A stretch of DNA of 64,000 nt from NCBI GenBank assembly GCA_963840425.1, contig CAWIYZ010000015.1:62001-126000 (forward strand), in the 5' to 3' direction. Source of the DNA: CADEFX01 sp963840425. GTDB taxonomy: Bacteria; Pseudomonadota; Alphaproteobacteria; Rhizobiales; Hyphomicrobiaceae. A program made the translations under genes and the position numbers. The notes beneath the pieces are model-generated. The model did not search any database, was not told the origin of the DNA, and saw only the letters and a list, made by a program, of their open reading frames with translations. Position 1 is the stretch's first letter; every line of letters begins with the position of its first letter. Shown piece after piece: positions 54,730 to 63,672 of the stretch.

Positions 54730-55758
54730 TTATCTATTCGTGAGCTTGAGCTCGATGCGCCGGTTGCGGCGCAGGACTTCGTCGGAGCTGCCATCCTCGA
54801 GCGGCGCGAATTCGCCGTAGCCCGCCGCCACCAGCCGGCGCGGCGAGACGCCCCTGCTGATCAGATATTTGACCACCGAGGTGGCGCGCGCGCTCGACAG
54901 CTCCCAGTTGGAGGGGAACTCGCGGCTGGCGATCGGGCGCGCGTCGGTGTGGCCGTCCACCTGCAGCGCCCAGTCGATCTCCGGCGGAATTTGCCGCTCC
55001 AGCTCGACGATGGCTGCGGCCAGCTGGTCGATGGCGGCCAGGCCTTCGACCGTCATCAGCGCCTGTCCGGAGGGGAACAGCACCTCTGACTGGAACACGA
55101 AGCGGTCGCCGACGACGCGGATGTCCTTGCGATCGCGGAGCAGATCGCGCAGCCGGCCGAAGAAGTCGGAACGGTAGCGTTGCAGCTCCTGCACCTGGCG
55201 CGCCAGCACGACGTTGAGGCGGGCGCCGAGGTCGGAAATGCGTGCCTGGCTGTCCTTGTCCTTGCTTTCCGCGGCCTGCAGCGCATCGTTCAAGGCGGCG
55301 ATCTGGCGGCGCAAGGCCAGGAGCTGCTGGTTCAGCAGGTCCACCTTGGCCAAGGCATCGCTGGTGATGTTTTTCTGCTCAGTGAGCTCCTTGGTGAGCC
55401 CGGAGAGCTGAGACGCGGCGGTGGAGGCTTTCTCGTCGCTCAAGCCGGCAAGGCCTGTCAGTCGCAGGTTGTCGGCGCGCAGGCTGCTCAGCGTCGCCTG
55501 CAGGGCCGCCATCTCGTCCTCGAGCGACTTGCCCTTGCCCTTCTCGAGCGACAGCAAGCTGGTGAGCTCCGCAATCTGCCGCGTCAGACGCTTCAGCGCG
55601 CTGTCCTTGCCGGAGGCCTCCTGGCTCACGAAATACTGGGCCAGCATGAAGATCGAGAGCAGGAAGGTGACCGTCAGCAGCAGCGTCGAGAGCACGTCCA
55701 CGTAGCCCGGCCAGAACTCGCCGTACTCGGAAGCACGCCCTCTGCGTCCGCGCGCCAT
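54730..55758 (-). CDS. MotB/OmpA-like peptidoglycan-binding protein
   Basis: 342 aa. One N-terminal membrane helix with Asp21 in the MotB-like position (WPGYVDVLSTLLLTVTFLLS), a long coiled coil (residues 48-200) and a C-terminal OmpA-like domain: LQVDGHTDARPIASREF, LSSARATSVVKYLISRGV, RRLVAAGYGEFAPL, RNRRIELKL. With the product of the gene before it, this would be an ion-driven inner-membrane motor or tether. No flagellar genes are nearby. Confidence 0.85.
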   Translation of the reverse strand: MARGRRGRASEYGEFWPGYVDVLSTLLLTVTFLLSIFMLAQYFVSQEASGKDSALKRLTRQIAELTSLLSLEKGKGKSLEDEMAALQATLSSLRADNLRLTGLAGLSDEKASTAASQLSGLTKELTEQKNITSDALAKVDLLNQQLLALRRQIAALNDALQAAESKDKDSQARISDLGARLNVVLARQVQELQRYRSDFFGRLRDLLRDRKDIRVVGDRFVFQSEVLFPSGQALMTVEGLAAIDQLAAAIVELERQIPPEIDWALQVDGHTDARPIASREFPSNWELSSARATSVVKYLISRGVSPRRLVAAGYGEFAPLEDGSSDEVLRRNRRIELKLTNR

Positions 55759-55761
55759 GGT

Positions 55762-56793
55762 CTAAACGCTCCGCCGCGAGATGTTGGCGGCGAGATCCTT
55801 GAGGACAGTCGCCACCTCGGACTGCCGCACCGCCTGCTCGTCCACCCACTCGCGCACGACCTTCTGCTCGGCGCGCATCTGCCGCACGAGCTGGTCGACG
55901 CCCTTGGCGAGCTCGCGCACCAACTCGTCACTGCCTGCCGCTCCGGCCGGTGCGCTGCTGAGCTTGTCGGCCAACGCGGACAGCGTGCGCTGCATGTCGA
56001 ACATGGCGCCATAGAGTTGACGACTAGCCTGCTCGCTGCCCGCGGTGCCGCCGCCGAGCTCGGTGATGCCCGACAGCCATTCCTCGAGCTCGTTGTAGAA
56101 GCGGTTGTGGGCGTGGCTCGTCTGCAGGTCGAGGAAGCCCAGGATGAGCGAGCCGGCGAGACCCATGAGAGAAGCGGAGAACGCCGTGCCCATGCCTTTC
56201 AGCGGCGCGGCGAGGCCGGCCTTCAGCTCCTCGAACACCATCACGCTGTCGGAGGCCTTGGTGTCGAGTGTGCCGATCGCCTGGCCGACCGACTGGATGG
56301 TCTCGAGCAATCCCCAGAAGGTGCCGAGCAGTCCGAGGAAGATGAGCAGGCCGACGAGATAGCGGCCGGTGTCGCGGGCTTCATCCAGCCGTCCGCCGAT
56401 CGAGTCCATGATCGAGCGCATGGAGGTGGTTGACAGCGACAGGGCGCCTTTGCGGTCGCGCAGCATGGTTGCCATCGGCGCCAGCAGCACCGGCCGATGC
56501 GTGATGGCGAGGCCCGGATCGGCGATGCGAAAGGCGTTGACCCAGCGGATCTCGGGATAGAGGCGCGCCACCTGGCCGAATGCTCTCAGAATTCCGATCA
56601 AGAGCACACCGATGATCAGCCCGTTGAGCAGCGGGTTGTTCCAGAATGCGGTGACAAGCTGGTTGGAGATGATGGCGACGAGCAGGCTCACCAGCACGAG
56701 AAACACCAGCATGCCCCGCAGGAACGGGCCCGGTGTATTCAGCGAGCGGTGCTGGGGTCTCGAGGCTAGATCGCTCGGTCTCGGCTTCGCCAT
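55762..56793 (-). CDS. MotA/ExbB-like inner-membrane protein
   Basis: 343 aa. Membrane segments at about 25-43 (LRGMLVFLVLVSLLVAII), 54-70, 143-162 (YLVGLLIFLGLLGTFWGLLETI) and 198-220 (GMGTAFSASLMGLAGSLILGF), the last two being the MotA/TolQ/ExbB proton-channel signature. The cytoplasmic C-terminus is coiled. The gene precedes the OmpA-like gene by 3 bases and is surely co-transcribed. Resembles ZorA in plan, but no ZorC/D/E partner occurs. Confidence 0.85.
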   Translation of the reverse strand: MAKPRPSDLASRPQHRSLNTPGPFLRGMLVFLVLVSLLVAIISNQLVTAFWNNPLLNGLIIGVLLIGILRAFGQVARLYPEIRWVNAFRIADPGLAITHRPVLLAPMATMLRDRKGALSLSTTSMRSIMDSIGGRLDEARDTGRYLVGLLIFLGLLGTFWGLLETIQSVGQAIGTLDTKASDSVMVFEELKAGLAAPLKGMGTAFSASLMGLAGSLILGFLDLQTSHAHNRFYNELEEWLSGITELGGGTAGSEQASRQLYGAMFDMQRTLSALADKLSSAPAGAAGSDELVRELAKGVDQLVRQMRAEQKVVREWVDEQAVRQSEVATVLKDLAANISRRSV

Positions 56794-56918
56794 ATGGATC
56801 CTCCGCCACTCGGCCGGGCGAGATTAGCTAATGATCGTGGCATGACAAACGGGCAACTTAGAGATGCGGCCGGCCGAGGTAATTCGGCGATGGCTGATCC
56901 TCCGCTCGCACCAGTGCC

Positions 56919-57731
56919 TCAACCTGCCGCCTCGGCGCCAGCCGATGCCTGTTGCAGGAGGCCAAGCAACTGCTTGTGCACGTAAGGGTTACCGACGGCG
57001 ATGTCGCCGGTCTCGAACATCGCCGCCCCCCCCTGCAGGTCGGACACCATCCCGCCCGCCTCGCGTATCAGCACGATCCCGGCTGCCATGTCCCACGGTT
57101 GTAGATTGTGATCCCAATAGGCGTCGTAGCGGCCGCTGGCAGTCCATGCAAGGTCGATACAAGCGGCGCCCGAGCGCCTGATGCCGGAACTCTCGCGCAT
57201 TGCCGCCGCGCATTCGACGGCAAAGCGCTCGTGCCCGCCGCGGCCACGATGGGGAATGCCTGTTGCCAGCAGGCTCTCCTGCAGGCTGCGCCGCGCCGCC
57301 ACGCGCAACCGGCGATCGTTGAGGAACGCGCCCTTGCCCTTCTCGGCGGTATAGAGCTCGTCCATGACGGGATTGTAGATGACACCGGCCACCAGCTGAC
57401 CCTCGCGCTCCAGCGCGATCGAGATGGCGAACAGCGGCAGGCCGTGCAGAAAGTTGGTGGTCCCGTCGAGCGGGTCGACGATCCAGCGATGGGTCTTGTC
57501 GGCGCCGACGATCTCGCCCCGCTCTTCCATCAGGAAGCCGTAGCCGTGGCGCGCCTTGGACAGCTCGTTGAAGATGACGTCCTCGGCGCGATGGTCGGCC
57601 GCGCTGACGAAATTGGCCGGCCCTTTGATCGAGACCTGGAGCTGCTCGACCTCACCGAAATCGCGCACGAGGCTGCGCGCCGCCTTGCGCGCGGCACCCA
57701 CCATGACGTTCATCAGCGCAGTCGTTGCCAT
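56919..57731 (-). CDS. Inositol monophosphatase family protein
   Basis: 270 aa from the ATG at 57731 (MATTALMNVMVGAARKAARSL). A longer frame to 57869 runs through repeats A and B and is rejected. Mg-site motifs SAADHRAEDVIF, GFLMEERGE, IVDPLDGTTNFLHGLPLFAIS and the C-terminal WDMAAGIVLIREAGGMVSD are complete. SuhB-type phosphatase of inositol-1-phosphate or similar sugar phosphates. Repeat A starts 17 bases upstream of the start, within its leader. Confidence 0.93.
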   Translation of the reverse strand: MATTALMNVMVGAARKAARSLVRDFGEVEQLQVSIKGPANFVSAADHRAEDVIFNELSKARHGYGFLMEERGEIVGADKTHRWIVDPLDGTTNFLHGLPLFAISIALEREGQLVAGVIYNPVMDELYTAEKGKGAFLNDRRLRVAARRSLQESLLATGIPHRGRGGHERFAVECAAAMRESSGIRRSGAACIDLAWTASGRYDAYWDHNLQPWDMAAGIVLIREAGGMVSDLQGGAAMFETGDIAVGNPYVHKQLLGLLQQASAGAEAAG

Positions 57732-57748
57732 GAAACCCGGCGCGTTCC

Positions 57749-57823
57749 CTAGTGTGATGATCGAGAAATTCGCCGGCGTTCGCGGCGCCCTTCGAGCGGA
57801 GTTCTCGATCTGAATCACACTAG
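57749..57823. repeat. Palindromic repeat A, copy 6
   Basis: Arms CTAGTGTGATGATCGAGAAA and TTCTCGATCTGAATCACACT. First half of an A-spacer-B unit in the same orientation as at 19233. Spacer AATTATAAGGGTTGC at 57824-57838. Confidence 0.9.
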
Positions 57824-57838
57824 AATTATAAGGGTTGC

Positions 57839-57912
57839 CAGTGTCCTTACGATCGCGAAGCTCGTTCAATGCCTGCCGCGAAGTCCGACGAGCTTCGCGA
57901 TCGGGACACTAG
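57839..57912. repeat. Palindromic repeat B, copy 6
   Basis: Left arm starts CAGTGTCC (first T lost from CTAG) and continues GATCGCGAAGCTCG. Right arm CGAGCTTCGCGATCGGGACA ends in CTAG. Divergent loop about 25 bases. Confidence 0.88.
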
Positions 57913-57990
57913 GGACGTGGCCCGCCCACGCGCCCTCGGAGCGTCTCCCCTACCTGCTCGCTGCCGGGCTGGCAAGCGCGCCTGCCAAGC

Positions 57991-59082
57991 CTACTGAAGC
58001 AGGGCGCGATCCCGCCATTCCGATGCGGCCTTCTCGGCCGCCTGGCGGTCAGCCCGCGACAGTCCGGCGACAATCTTGTCGAGTTGCTCGTCGGCGATGC
58101 CGCCGGTCTTGGCAATCAAGTGCCACTTCGCTGCTTCTTTGGTGCTCTTTGCGACGCCTGCGCCGTGCGCGTAGCAGCGCGCCAGCCGATTCTGAGCGAC
58201 GGGGACGCCCTTCTCGGCCGCCTCCCGGAAGAGCCGCGCGCCGCGCTTCTCATCGTGCTCCACACCGTGACCCTTGAAGAGCAGGACCGCATACTCGATG
58301 GCAGCTTCCGTATGTCCTGCGTTGGCGGCCCTGGCGATCCACTTGCCCGCCTCGAAGGCGTTGGCATCGACGCCCGCGCCCGCAGCATAGAGCGTGCCCA
58401 GATCGTATTGGGCCGCGACCACGCCCTTCTCGGCGGCATAGCGCATATGCATGTAGGCGCGATACGGGTTCTCGGGCTTGCCTTGCCCTCTGAGGAACAG
58501 GAGCGCCAGGTTGTAGTTGGCGACGGCGTGCCCCTTGGCCGCTGCGGCCTCGAAATAGCGTGCTGCGGCAGTCTCGTCCTTGGGCATGCCACGGCCTTGC
58601 ACCGCCAGAACGCCCAAGGCGAACACCGCCTCGATGTCGCCGAGGTCGGCTCCCTTGCGGTACCATTGGGCGGCCACGGCCTCGTCCTTCGGCACGGCGT
58701 AACCTTCCTCGTAGATGCGGCCGATCAGCGTGTGCGCCTGCGGGTCTCCCTTGACGGCCGCTTTCTGCGCCAGATCGAGCGCGGTCAGATATCGGCCCTG
58801 GTCAAACGCGAAGTAGGCCGCGTCCTCATCCGAACCTGCATTTGTCTTGCCGTACGCGCTGACGTTGTCGCCCTTGGCAGCGCCGGTCGCGGGCGCCGTG
58901 CGCACGCTCTTGGACGGTACGGGCGATGGTACGGCGGGACCCGACTGCGGTGCTCCGTCCTTACGCGGCGCCACCGTGGTGCGCTGCGACCATGAGCTGG
59001 TTTCGGCCGCGGCCATACTCACGGGTGCGATCAGCAGCACCAAGGTGATCAGGGCGACGTTGCGGCGCGTGTACAGCAGCAT
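57991..59082 (-). CDS. Secreted Sel1-repeat protein
   Basis: 363 aa from the ATG at 59082. Signal peptide (NVALITLVLLIAPVSMAAAE), a Ser/Pro linker, then about seven Sel1/TPR-like repeats of 36 residues, each with the AxxxLGxxYxxGxGVxxDxxxAxxWYxxAAxxG pattern (e.g. YEEGYAVPKDEAVAAQWYRKGADLG). Exported scaffold protein. Partners unknown. Followed 14 bases before by the ThiE-like gene. Confidence 0.88.
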   Translation of the reverse strand: MLLYTRRNVALITLVLLIAPVSMAAAETSSWSQRTTVAPRKDGAPQSGPAVPSPVPSKSVRTAPATGAAKGDNVSAYGKTNAGSDEDAAYFAFDQGRYLTALDLAQKAAVKGDPQAHTLIGRIYEEGYAVPKDEAVAAQWYRKGADLGDIEAVFALGVLAVQGRGMPKDETAAARYFEAAAAKGHAVANYNLALLFLRGQGKPENPYRAYMHMRYAAEKGVVAAQYDLGTLYAAGAGVDANAFEAGKWIARAANAGHTEAAIEYAVLLFKGHGVEHDEKRGARLFREAAEKGVPVAQNRLARCYAHGAGVAKSTKEAAKWHLIAKTGGIADEQLDKIVAGLSRADRQAAEKAASEWRDRALLQ

Positions 59083-59095
59083 CACGTCGCGCCCC

Positions 59096-59734
59096 TCAAG
59101 TATCGCGTCGAGGCAGCGCCGCGAGCATCGCGGCTGCGGTCTCGCGTGCATCGGCGGGCGCCAGCGATGGGCTGAGGCGCAGGGCAACGAAGTCCGCTCC
59201 GGCGGCAGCCAGCGTTGCGGCGTCGGCCGCGCTGTCGACGTCGAAGGCCACGCACGGCACCTCGAAGATCTCTGCCCACCACTTGACGAGATCGAGGCGA
59301 CGCTCACGCGCCGCCTGTTGGTCGGCGACGAAATCCGGCGCGCTGAAGGCGATGTAATCTGCTCCATCCTCGCCCAGCTGCATGGCCAGATCGCGTGAGC
59401 GCCCGGCATCGGCCCCGACAATGCAGCCGTTGCCGACAACGCCGCGCGCCTCCGCGTAGTCGGTCTTGGCTTGGCGGGCGGACAAATGCACGCCATCCGC
59501 CTTCAGCGTGCGCGCCAGTCTTGCATCATCGACGATAAGCGCCGCCGCGCCGGCCTTCTGCGTCGCGTGGATCAGAGGCCGCAAGGTCTGCACGTCGTAG
59601 CTGCGTTCAGCGGCGGGTAGGAAGCAGACCGACGAGATCGCGCCGGCGGCAAGCACTGCCTCCAGCTGTTGGCGCGCACTGTCACTCGCCTCGACGACCA
59701 GCATCAGGCTGCAGCTCGATTGGATGGCGGCCAC
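59096..59734 (-). CDS. Thiamine-phosphate-synthase-like protein
   Basis: 212 aa from a GTG at 59734 (AAGAAGGGGCAC upstream). TIM-barrel ThiE/TenI fold: LIHATQKAGAAALIVDDARLAR, LKADGVHLSARQ, AFDVDSAADAATLAAAGADFVAL. The HLGQxD motif of ThiE is HLSARQ, and the GPIFxTxTK pyrophosphate loop is missing (IAFSAPDF), so thiamine-phosphate synthesis is doubtful. Probably a TenI-like paralogue of different function. Lies between the aldolase and Sel1 genes. Confidence 0.7.
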   Translation of the reverse strand: MAAIQSSCSLMLVVEASDSARQQLEAVLAAGAISSVCFLPAAERSYDVQTLRPLIHATQKAGAAALIVDDARLARTLKADGVHLSARQAKTDYAEARGVVGNGCIVGADAGRSRDLAMQLGEDGADYIAFSAPDFVADQQAARERRLDLVKWWAEIFEVPCVAFDVDSAADAATLAAAGADFVALRLSPSLAPADARETAAAMLAALPRRDT

Positions 59735-59848
59735 CGTGCCCCTTCTTAGGCTCGCACGCTCACAATGTTCCACCGGCTATCGCGGCGGAATTGGGCAGAA
59801 ACATGGACCTGCGGCCTGACTTCCAGTCGGCAGTGTTCCCGACGGCGC

Positions 59849-60868
59849 TCAGGCCGCCTTCTCCAGGTCGAGCTTCCATTTGCCCGCGGCCGCGAGCCCG
59901 TTCATTTTGGCGCGATGCGTGAACGCGCGCTGGCCGGCTGCCACGTTCTCCAACTTGCCGCCCCATGCCTTCAATGCCGCAGCCTGTAGCGCGCGGCCGT
60001 AGGAGAACGACACCTTCCACGGTAACGGCCCCATGGCATTGATGAGATGCAGATGCGCGGTGGCGTCCTCGTCGGACTGACCGCCCGACAGAAATGCGAT
60101 CCCCGGTACTGCGGCCGGCACGCACCGCTTCAGGATCTTGACGGTCTTCTCGGCCACTTCTTCTCGGCTGGCCTGTTTCGGGCTCTTCTTGCCCGCGATC
60201 ACCATGTTGGGCTTGAGGATGGTCTGCTCGAGGGTGACGCGGTTGTAGTAGAGCTCCTGGTAGACCTCCTTGAGCACCCACTCCGTCACCTCGGCGCAAC
60301 GATCGATGTCGTGCGCGCCGTCCATGAGGACCTCGGGCTCGACGATCGGCACCAGTCCGCCCTCGAGGCAGATGGCGGCGTAGCGCGCCAGCGCGTGGGC
60401 ATTGGCCTTGATGCATGTGTAGGTCGGGATACCTGCGCCGATGTCAATGACAGCGCGCCACTTGGCGAACCTGGCGCCCAGCTCCACGTATTCCTTCACG
60501 CGCTTGGGCAGTCCATCGAGGCCGTCAGTCGAGACCTCGCCAGGGCAGAACTGCAGCGGCTTGGTGCCGGCATCGACCTTGATGCCGGGCAACGAGCCTG
60601 CAGCCGCGATGATCTTGACCAGCGGTGTGCCGTCCTTGGCGTTCTGGCGGATGGTCTCGTCGTAGAGGATGACGCCGGAGATGGCGCTGCGCATGGCGTC
60701 GGTCGAGCGGAACAGCATCTCGCGATAGTCGCGGCGGCTGTCGGCAGTCGAATCCGTGTTGATGGAGTCGAAGCGTTTCTTGATGGTGCCCGAGCTTTCG
60801 TCGGCGGCGAGAATGCCCTTGCCCGGCGCGACCATGGCCTGCGCTACCTGTTCGAGCGTCGTCGTCAT
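59849..60868 (-). CDS. fba: Fructose-bisphosphate aldolase, class I
   Basis: 339 aa from the ATG at 60868 (GGAGGACACC upstream). Schiff-base class I enzyme: GKGILAADESSGTIKKRFDSI, ILKPNMVIAGKKSP with the catalytic Lys region, VPGIAFLSGGQSDEDATAHL, and PWKVSFSYGRALQAAAL. Splits fructose 1,6-bisphosphate in glycolysis and gluconeogenesis. In this clade it lies near gap, as it does here. Confidence 0.95.
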   Translation of the reverse strand: MTTTLEQVAQAMVAPGKGILAADESSGTIKKRFDSINTDSTADSRRDYREMLFRSTDAMRSAISGVILYDETIRQNAKDGTPLVKIIAAAGSLPGIKVDAGTKPLQFCPGEVSTDGLDGLPKRVKEYVELGARFAKWRAVIDIGAGIPTYTCIKANAHALARYAAICLEGGLVPIVEPEVLMDGAHDIDRCAEVTEWVLKEVYQELYYNRVTLEQTILKPNMVIAGKKSPKQASREEVAEKTVKILKRCVPAAVPGIAFLSGGQSDEDATAHLHLINAMGPLPWKVSFSYGRALQAAALKAWGGKLENVAAGQRAFTHRAKMNGLAAAGKWKLDLEKAA

Positions 60869-61137
60869 GCGTGGTGTCCTCCGCGTCAGGATGGTTCTTG
60901 CAATGAAATCGGTCGCCTGATTTAGCGCCAAAACCCGCGCTGAGCCAGGGGCACAGCCCCGGTTTCCTGGGCAACCCGCGCCCAGCGTTACTGGTTCCTG
61001 ACGGGTGCCGGGGCGCTCATGCCGTCTGCCCCGCGGGCGCCATCAAAATACCCAACGGCTTCCGCGGTTTGCCCGAACGGCGGCCGGAAATGCCGAGTAG
61101 AGATGGTCACGGTGCGGTTGAATGGAGATTGATTTCC

Positions 61138-62247
61138 ATGTTGTCACAGTTCTGCTTTTCCTTGATTGCGGCGGGCATCGGCTTGGTTCCTTTTCTGCGG
61201 GCAGGACCTGCCGCCGCCAACACGGCGCCGCAAATCTCGGCGCCGGTCATGCATGAGAACATCGCCGTGTACTTCGTGCACGGCCCCTCGACGCCTGGGC
61301 CTGTGCCGGCGACGTTGCAGGAGGCGCTGGCCAAGGGGGCTGTCGAGGTGTTCGAGACCGGGAATGTCCAAGAGCTGCAAATCGAGAACAAAGGTGACGA
61401 ACCGGTGTTCGTGCAGTTCGGCGATCTCGTAAAGGGCGGCCGGCAGGACCGCGTGCTGACCGTGAGCCTGGTGCTGCCGCCCAAGTCCGGCCGCGTTCCG
61501 ATCGGCTCCTATTGCGTGGAGCAGGGCCGGTGGGCGGCACGTGGCGTAGAGGACGCCAGAAAGTTCTCGATGTCGGAAATGCTGATGCCCTCGCGCGAGG
61601 CAAAGGTTGCGATGGCCAAGCCGGCTGCAAAGCCCGCCAGCCCGACATCCGGAGCCATGTTCGTCGAGCGGGGCGCGGCGGCCGACCAGCGCCAGCGGCC
61701 ATCGGTTTCCCAGCAGCGCACCACTGAGTCCGCCAACGGCCAGGGCGAAGTCTGGCGCAGCGTCGGCGACGTGCAGAGCAAGCTTGCCGCGCGTCTTGCC
61801 GCCCCGGTCGCGTCGGAGGCGTCGCGCACCAGCCTGCAGCTCTCGCTCGAAAACGACAAGCTGAAGCAGGCCGTCGCCAGCTACGTGCAGGTGCTCGAGC
61901 CGGCAGGGCTCAAGGGTGAGGATATCGTCGGCGTCGCCATCGCCATCAATGGCCGCATATCGAGCGCCGACGTCTATCCGTCCAACGGACTGTTCCGCAA
62001 AATGTGGCCGAAGCTCGTGCGAGCGGGCGTCACCGAAGCGCTGGCGAGTGCCGGCGCCGAAAAGGCGGCAGCGCCCGCGGCCGATGCCGTCAGCGTATTT
62101 CTCACCGAGGCGGAAAAGGGCAAGCAGAGCGAGCTGGAACTCGGTACGCATGCCAAGCTCGAGACGCGCGACGCCGACAAGGCGCTCCGCATGGAAGCCA
62201 AGAGCGCTGCCGGGGCGTTCGTGCACCGGAACTATCTGGCCAAATAG
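61138..62247 (+). CDS. ARPP-1 (DUF6569) domain protein
   Basis: 369 aa from the ATG at 61138, with a signal peptide (residues 1-28, AAANT). The ARPP-1 signature is clear: ENIAVYFVHGPSTPG, LQEALAKGAVEVFETGNVQELQIENKGDEPVFVQFGD (partly), KGGRQDRVLTVSLVLPPKSG and CVEQGRW. The domain is of unknown function and the secreted location is notable. The C-terminal 180 residues form a paired helix-strand region. Confidence 0.8.
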   Translation: MLSQFCFSLIAAGIGLVPFLRAGPAAANTAPQISAPVMHENIAVYFVHGPSTPGPVPATLQEALAKGAVEVFETGNVQELQIENKGDEPVFVQFGDLVKGGRQDRVLTVSLVLPPKSGRVPIGSYCVEQGRWAARGVEDARKFSMSEMLMPSREAKVAMAKPAAKPASPTSGAMFVERGAAADQRQRPSVSQQRTTESANGQGEVWRSVGDVQSKLAARLAAPVASEASRTSLQLSLENDKLKQAVASYVQVLEPAGLKGEDIVGVAIAINGRISSADVYPSNGLFRKMWPKLVRAGVTEALASAGAEKAAAPAADAVSVFLTEAEKGKQSELELGTHAKLETRDADKALRMEAKSAAGAFVHRNYLAK

Positions 62248-62252
62248 CCGTT

Positions 62253-62308
62253 CTGAGATCCGGATCTCAGAAAATGGGAGCCGCAGACGCAATCCGCGCC
62301 TGCGGCTC
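62253..62308. terminator. Double hairpin between ARPP-1 gene and gap
   Basis: An 18-bp perfect palindrome CTGAGATCCGGATCTCAG (62253-62270) is followed by GAGCCGCAG/CTGCGGCTC (62278-62286 with 62300-62308) and by a short TCCATTTAG direct repeat. Suited to end both convergent transcripts. Confidence 0.65.
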
Positions 62309-62341
62309 AATCCATTTAGTCCATTTAGATGAGGGGCGATT

Positions 62342-63349
62342 TTAGACCAACTTGCCCATGACCACCGCGGTGTCACTCATGCGGTTGGAGAACCCCCACT
62401 CGTTGTCGTACCACGACAGCACGCGCACGAGCGTACCGTCCATCACCTTCGTCTGGTCGAGGTGAAACACCGACGAGTGGCTGTCGTGGTTGAAGTCCAT
62501 CGACACGTTGGGCTGGTCGGTGGTGCCGAGAATGCCTTTCAGCGACTGGCCTGCCGCCCGCTGCACCGCTTCGTTGATCTCATCCTTAGACGTCTTCTTC
62601 TTGGCGACAAACTTGAAGTCGACCACCGAGACGTTGGGCGTCGGCACGCGGATGGCGGTGCCGTCGAGCTTGCCGTTGAGCTCGGGCAACACGAGCCCGA
62701 CCGCCTTGGCCGCGCCAGTCGAAGTCGGGATCATCGACAAGGCTGCAGCGCGGGCGCGATAGAGATCCTTGTGCATGGTGTCGAGCGTCGGCTGATCGCC
62801 CGTGTAGGCGTGAATGGTCGTCATGAAGCCCTTCTCGATGCCGACCGCGTCATTCAACACCTTGGCGACGGGTGCGAGGCAGTTGGTCGTGCATGACGCG
62901 TTCGAGACGACGAGATGCTCTTTCGTCAGCTTCTCGTGATTGACACCGAACACCACGGTCAGGTCGGCGCCGTCGGCGGGCGCGGAGATCAGCACGCGCT
63001 TGGCCCCGGCCTTCAAATGCGCTGCAGCTTTCTCCTTCGACGTGAAGATGCCCGTGCATTCGAGGGCGACGTCGACGCCGAGCTCCTTGTGCGGCAGGGT
63101 TGCCGGATCCTTGATCGCGGTCACTCGGATGGGTCCGCGTCCCACGTCGATGCTGTCACCCTTGACCTTGACCTCGTACGGGAAGCGGCCATGCACGCTG
63201 TCGAAGCGCAGCAGATGCGCATTGGTCTCAACCGGTCCCAGATCGTTGATGGCGACGACCTCGATATCCTTGCGGCCGCTCTCGATGATGGCGCGCAGGA
63301 CATTGCGTCCGATGCGTCCGAAGCCGTTGATGGCGACTTTCACAGTCAT
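62342..63349 (-). CDS. gap: Glyceraldehyde-3-phosphate dehydrogenase, type I
   Basis: 335 aa from the ATG at 63349 (AAGGAGCCCAGCAA upstream). VAINGFGRIGRNVLRAI, the active-site SNASCTTNCLAPVAKVLND with catalytic Cys, and the C-terminal WYDNEWGFSNRMSDTAV. NAD-dependent glycolytic enzyme. Complete. Confidence 0.96.
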   Translation of the reverse strand: MTVKVAINGFGRIGRNVLRAIIESGRKDIEVVAINDLGPVETNAHLLRFDSVHGRFPYEVKVKGDSIDVGRGPIRVTAIKDPATLPHKELGVDVALECTGIFTSKEKAAAHLKAGAKRVLISAPADGADLTVVFGVNHEKLTKEHLVVSNASCTTNCLAPVAKVLNDAVGIEKGFMTTIHAYTGDQPTLDTMHKDLYRARAAALSMIPTSTGAAKAVGLVLPELNGKLDGTAIRVPTPNVSVVDFKFVAKKKTSKDEINEAVQRAAGQSLKGILGTTDQPNVSMDFNHDSHSSVFHLDQTKVMDGTLVRVLSWYDNEWGFSNRMSDTAVVMGKLV

Positions 63350-63672
63350 TTGCTGGGCTCCTTGCGTGGGGGGTGGCGTTTCCAGGCCAATCTGCTTGTT
63401 GGTCAACGCATGGGGGAGCACATGCGTTCTTCACCGGGCATCAACCGTCGGCACGGAATTGGAGGGGAGAAAATGTTCGGCGAAGCAGGGGCTGTCAATG
63501 CGGCATGGTCCGTTTGTGTGAACGTTGCGCAACGCGCAGCATCAATAGTGCATTTGGCATTTCCCGAACTGTGGCATGCGATGTTGACGCGGCGGCAGCC
63601 TGCCACCTAAGGTTTTTCAGTTAGCGTCCGGGCGGCGAGGCGAGCGGCACATCGAGCGGCGGATGGCAAGTC
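63350..63672. promoter_or_regulatory. Divergent promoter region of gap and the coiled-coil gene
   Basis: 323 bases without a gene. Contains the palindrome CGTTGCGCAACG at 63523-63534, a possible operator, and no other clear repeat. Promoters were not identified with confidence. Confidence 0.4.

Noticed and set aside
54730..56793. Zorya phage-defence system
   Set aside because: Only the ZorAB-like pair is present. No ZorC, ZorD or ZorE gene lies in the neighbourhood, and the neighbours are conserved housekeeping genes.
57732..57869. N-terminal extension of the inositol monophosphatase
   Set aside because: The upstream 46 codons are the translated A/B repeat, and the family start is at 57731.
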